Program-made: the position numbers and the translations under genes
Notes under the pieces: model-generated
The model's database searches: none
The model's input: the letters and a program-made list of their open reading frames with translations, nothing else
Told to the model about the DNA's origin: nothing
In this document: positions 61,063 to 64,000 of the stretch, one piece after another
Layout of the letters: each line of letters begins with the position of its first letter
How positions within the stretch are numbered: position 1 is the first letter of the stretch
Origin: Archegozetes longisetosus
Taxonomy: Eukaryota > Arthropoda > Arachnida > Sarcoptiformes > Trhypochthoniidae
Assembly (NCBI GenBank): GCA_018873245.2
Contig: JAEMBT020000004.1
Location: forward strand, 7,667,073 to 7,731,072
DNA length: 64,000 nt
Reading direction: 5' to 3'

Positions 61063-62309
61063 ATGATAACTATTCTTCAACTGATGATAGCAAATGTTAT
61101 CTCAATCAGTGATTCAGATATATTTTATCCTCAATTACTGAGAGTCAAAGTGCCAGTCAGACCGCCATCAATCTCAAGCATTCAAATTTTCAACAAGTTA
61201 AAATCAAAAGTGACAAACAGTTTTGGTCCTGAGAGAAGAATGATTTTTCCATTCAATAGGCTTGTTCTTTCGATGGTCGCGCCAAGACTCATGAGATTTC
61301 AGTTTGATATGATGATACATTCTATTATTTCAGAATTAGTCAGAAAAGTTGTCATACCCATCATGGGCTCGATTTCTGCTAACAACGATATTGGCCGACC
61401 CGGTATTTTGAGTCAATTGTTATCGCCTCAGACACCATCACAGTCATCGCCTTCACCTGCATTTGATGTGAAGCAAATGATATCGAAAGCCCAAAATGCA
61501 ATTGTCCAGCAAGGAATGTCACTACAAAATGCTATTCGAATGAATGAGCAGCTACCGTCATCAACATCTCCCTTAACAATGGCTAATCTTAATTTACAAC
61601 AATTACAAGCTGATCAAATGGGTTTATCACAAAATTCACTGAACCCACTGCTTCAATACCAAATTTCGGTATTCCAATCAATAATTTGGCTCAACCGCAA
61701 ATCTCAAATACTCTTCAACCAAATCTTCAACAGACGCAATACATTCAAGCGCCAAGTATTAGTTCGATAGAGTCTCTTATGAATAGTGGGCAAGCATTGA
61801 ATATGAACCAAATCAGTTTTATGACTAACCCTCAGACAAGTTCTGCTTCGGACGAATCTTCAACGAAACTAGAGAAGCAGAATATAATGCGACCGAAATG
61901 GACGACAAAAGTGAAGGGCAGCGCAATTGCACCAGAAAAGAAACCGATTATCAAAACGTTGCCACAATATCAAATCGAATACGTGCAAAGCAATAGCTCT
62001 CACTCAGAAGAAGAACCTGTCGCTGAAGTACCGAAAGAGGAAACAGAATCACAAGAATACCAGTTGAACTATGTGGACACAAATCTGCCCAATTATGGAA
62101 ATCAATTATCAACACAACAAATAAACCAATACTCAATTAAGGAAGAAGACCAGGCACAAGATGTTTCAGATTCTCAAATGACTGGTTCTGGTGATAGTGA
62201 TAAAACACATCAACAAATTAGTGAAGAGATCGAAAGAGCGAGTCGTTGGAATGATATTTTAGTAAATATGGATAAATATGACGCTAAACGAAGATTTATG
62301 ACATTCTAG
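61063..62309 (+). CDS. Secreted Gln/Asn/Ser-rich protein of unknown function, one frame shift
   Basis: Two overlapping frames, 61063-61770 and 61686-62309, need one one-base shift near 61645, in or beside an ACCC tract: the first frame loses its composition after S-L-N-P while the other continues T-A-S-I-P-N-F-G. The combined protein would be about 410 residues: N-terminal hydrophobic segment that may be a signal peptide, a Leu/Met/Arg region that may associate with membranes, then a long Gln/Ser/Pro-rich, low-complexity half ending in an acidic to basic helix (W-N-D-I-L-V-N-M-D-K-Y). It lacks the family hydrophobic signature, although it ends D-K-Y-D. An upstream exon is possible. Function unknown. 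Confidence 0.6.
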
Positions 62310-64000
62310 AATTGAAATAAATAGTTAATTATCACTATTTTAATGGACTGCCATTATTTGTGACTTGTCAAATATTAATAACTAGGGTTCCTAATCAATA
62401 ACAATGATACTTCTTCCTACAATACAATAAGCATCTAAATCATTGTCTTCAAAGTTTAATCATAACTCATTTATCAAGTTTAACAAAACCTCATCCTAGG
62501 AAGAATACTATCCTAACTTGTTATCAAAGAAACCAATTTGACTTAAATGTAAATTTTCGATACCAGCATCAAATCAAGTTCAATAGGTTATTGATTAGGT
62601 TTGTGCAAAAACTTTAACTCCAAGTACAGATGAGGTAATTATATTGTGTTTCAACTGATTGGTAATAACTGACAAGAATGCGCCCAAAGTATAAGTAAAA
62701 TAATCCTATAATTTTGATTTAATACTTTAGGCAAGCATTCATATAATTGATTACCACTCCTATTTCCCCGTTTGTACGAGTTATTGAATAAATAGAAAAC
62801 TTGAAAGTTTATTTGAACGGTATATTTTAAATGTAGACTTTACTTAAATGAAACAGTTATATTGTATTTGCATAGCATTAACTTGTGAATGGAAATCAAG
62901 TTCAAGCTAGTTATGAAAATAAGCATCATTTATAACCGTTGGTAAGATTTTAAATTAGTAGCTACTATCGTAATTGACAAAAATCAAATATTTCAATCAT
63001 ATTAAGTGTACAGTAGAACCTTTCAACTCCAACTTTATGCTTACAATTGATTCGCATCGCTAATCGATTAAATTGTTGTAAGAATTTTCAGAAATACTTT
63101 AACAGTTAGAGCATTCTTAATTACTTTCTTTGCATTGGCTAAAATAAAACATCAATTAATCTACAAAATTAGCTAAGAAAGGATTTTAATTTCAATGTTT
63201 TAGCCAAGTTTACTTTTTGTTTGTTTGTCGCAATAAGAATTAATTAAACAGCTCTACTGATTAGGTCTAGGCCTCAAATTGGCTATTTATCCGCGCATCA
63301 ACTGACAATTAGGACAAGATAGAGCTAAAATCAATCTTAATGACCTATTAAATAAGAATAAGAAAAATTACAGTAAAATTGAATTGATTCATACGAAAGA
63401 TACTCGACTCTTACACTAGTTTTTTACGGGTAGCTAGAGTCTGCTATCAGAGAAAAAACTGCAAAACACAATAGTTTTGAATAAGAGAGTGACTAACATT
63501 ACATGGTCTTGAGATCGCTTGTTATGCTAAAGTGAATCCATTATCTAATAAGTGTGGATCATATCCTGCTTAATAGCAATAAGCATTACTGCACTTTAGT
63601 TGTCATTATGTAAAAGGTGTGGTGCTTTATATAGGATTTCATTGAATTATGCAGAATTACCTTGTTGATTGACTGGTGAAATGTTCTACTTGTTATCTAC
63701 AAAGCATCTGATTTTGGGCTCTCTCAAGAAAACAACAGTTATGCACCCATTATCGCATTCTTCCAATTCGATTCTCTACAGCGATGAATGATTTCGTACA
63801 TTTTGAGCAATAATATTTTTTAGAAATACAATTGATAGCATTTTTTAGTGCATAAAGTTTTGACAAAAATGTGACGTCAGGCTATAACGTTTAGCATCAC
63901 ATATAAAATAGCCGAAACAGATTCAAATTGATTCAATTTTCAGACATTTCACTTTAGATCTATTAATTTAACTGAAATATCAAAGTACAAGTTCATTAAT
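62310..64000. other. Intergenic at the window edge
   Basis: AT-rich sequence with no exon seen; includes a TATA box near the end (listed separately). Confidence 0.5.
63902..63908 (+). promoter_or_regulatory. Isolated TATA box near the right edge
   Basis: TATAAAA in the same sort of setting as the boxes of the gene family, with a TTTCAG and TTTCAC just downstream. It suggests another + strand gene begins past the window edge. Confidence 0.4.

Noticed and set aside
1-64000. tRNA, rRNA genes and CRISPR arrays
   Set aside because: None seen; I found no cloverleaf, rRNA core or regularly spaced short repeat, though a tRNA scan could not be run.

Overview
This is an AT-rich animal nuclear window: split genes with short GT-AG introns, and a 521-residue FGFRL1-type Ig receptor, an RNA polymerase III factor of BRF2 type, DHX33, TMEM220, mitochondrial ribosomal protein L40 and a candidate augmin subunit HAUS8. 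The compact introns, TTAGG-like telomeric motifs inside mobile DNA and the transposon types (Tc1/mariner, Merlin, foldback, a solo LTR) fit an arthropod. Keeping FGFRL1 and BRF2, which Drosophila lacks as far as I recall, favours a non-dipteran lineage, perhaps a mite or other chelicerate; that placement is inference.

Layout. 1-4.6 kb: no gene seen. 4.6-9.4 kb (+): FGFRL1 in nine exons. 10-11.2 kb (-) and 11.8-12.3 kb (+): HAUS8-like gene and mL40, divergent across a 558-bp spacer. 12.8-24.0 kb: a transposon graveyard with a diverged hairpin, a deleted Tc1 element, a SWIM-finger element with a GC-rich island, a broken Merlin transposase carrying two nested insertions, a frameshifted SF2 helicase ORF, and a foldback element with ~145-bp internal repeats. 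One arm of that foldback carries a solo LTR and the other a hAT-like MITE, so each arm shows the empty site of the insertion in its partner. 24.3-25.3 kb (+): BRF2 without its zinc ribbon and with a frameshift. 25.6-28.5 kb (-): DHX33 in 13 exons. 28.9-29.4 kb (-): TMEM220.

31.8-59.3 kb: the striking part. Twelve small genes, all on the + strand, encode an apparently undescribed paralogous family: a signal peptide, a variable spacer (sometimes Gly-, Ser- or Pro-rich), one hydrophobic segment with the signature L-P-[LI]-x(2-5)-G-x-G-x-L-[LI]-x-P, usually a furin-like basic site (RRKR, RKKR, GKKR, RRRR), and a short amphipathic C-terminal tail that often ends in K-Y or K-F. Most have a clear TATA box upstream. 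A thirteenth secreted gene at 61.1-62.3 kb is Gln/Asn-rich and different. A further TATA box at 63.9 kb suggests the array continues beyond the window.

Four otherwise convincing ORFs (BRF2, the helicase, family gene 10, the Q-rich gene) each need one single-base shift. These may be base-level assembly errors or decay. Exon boundaries given were derived by hand from GT/AG sites, reading-frame continuity and, for named genes, recall of the human protein; no alignment was run.
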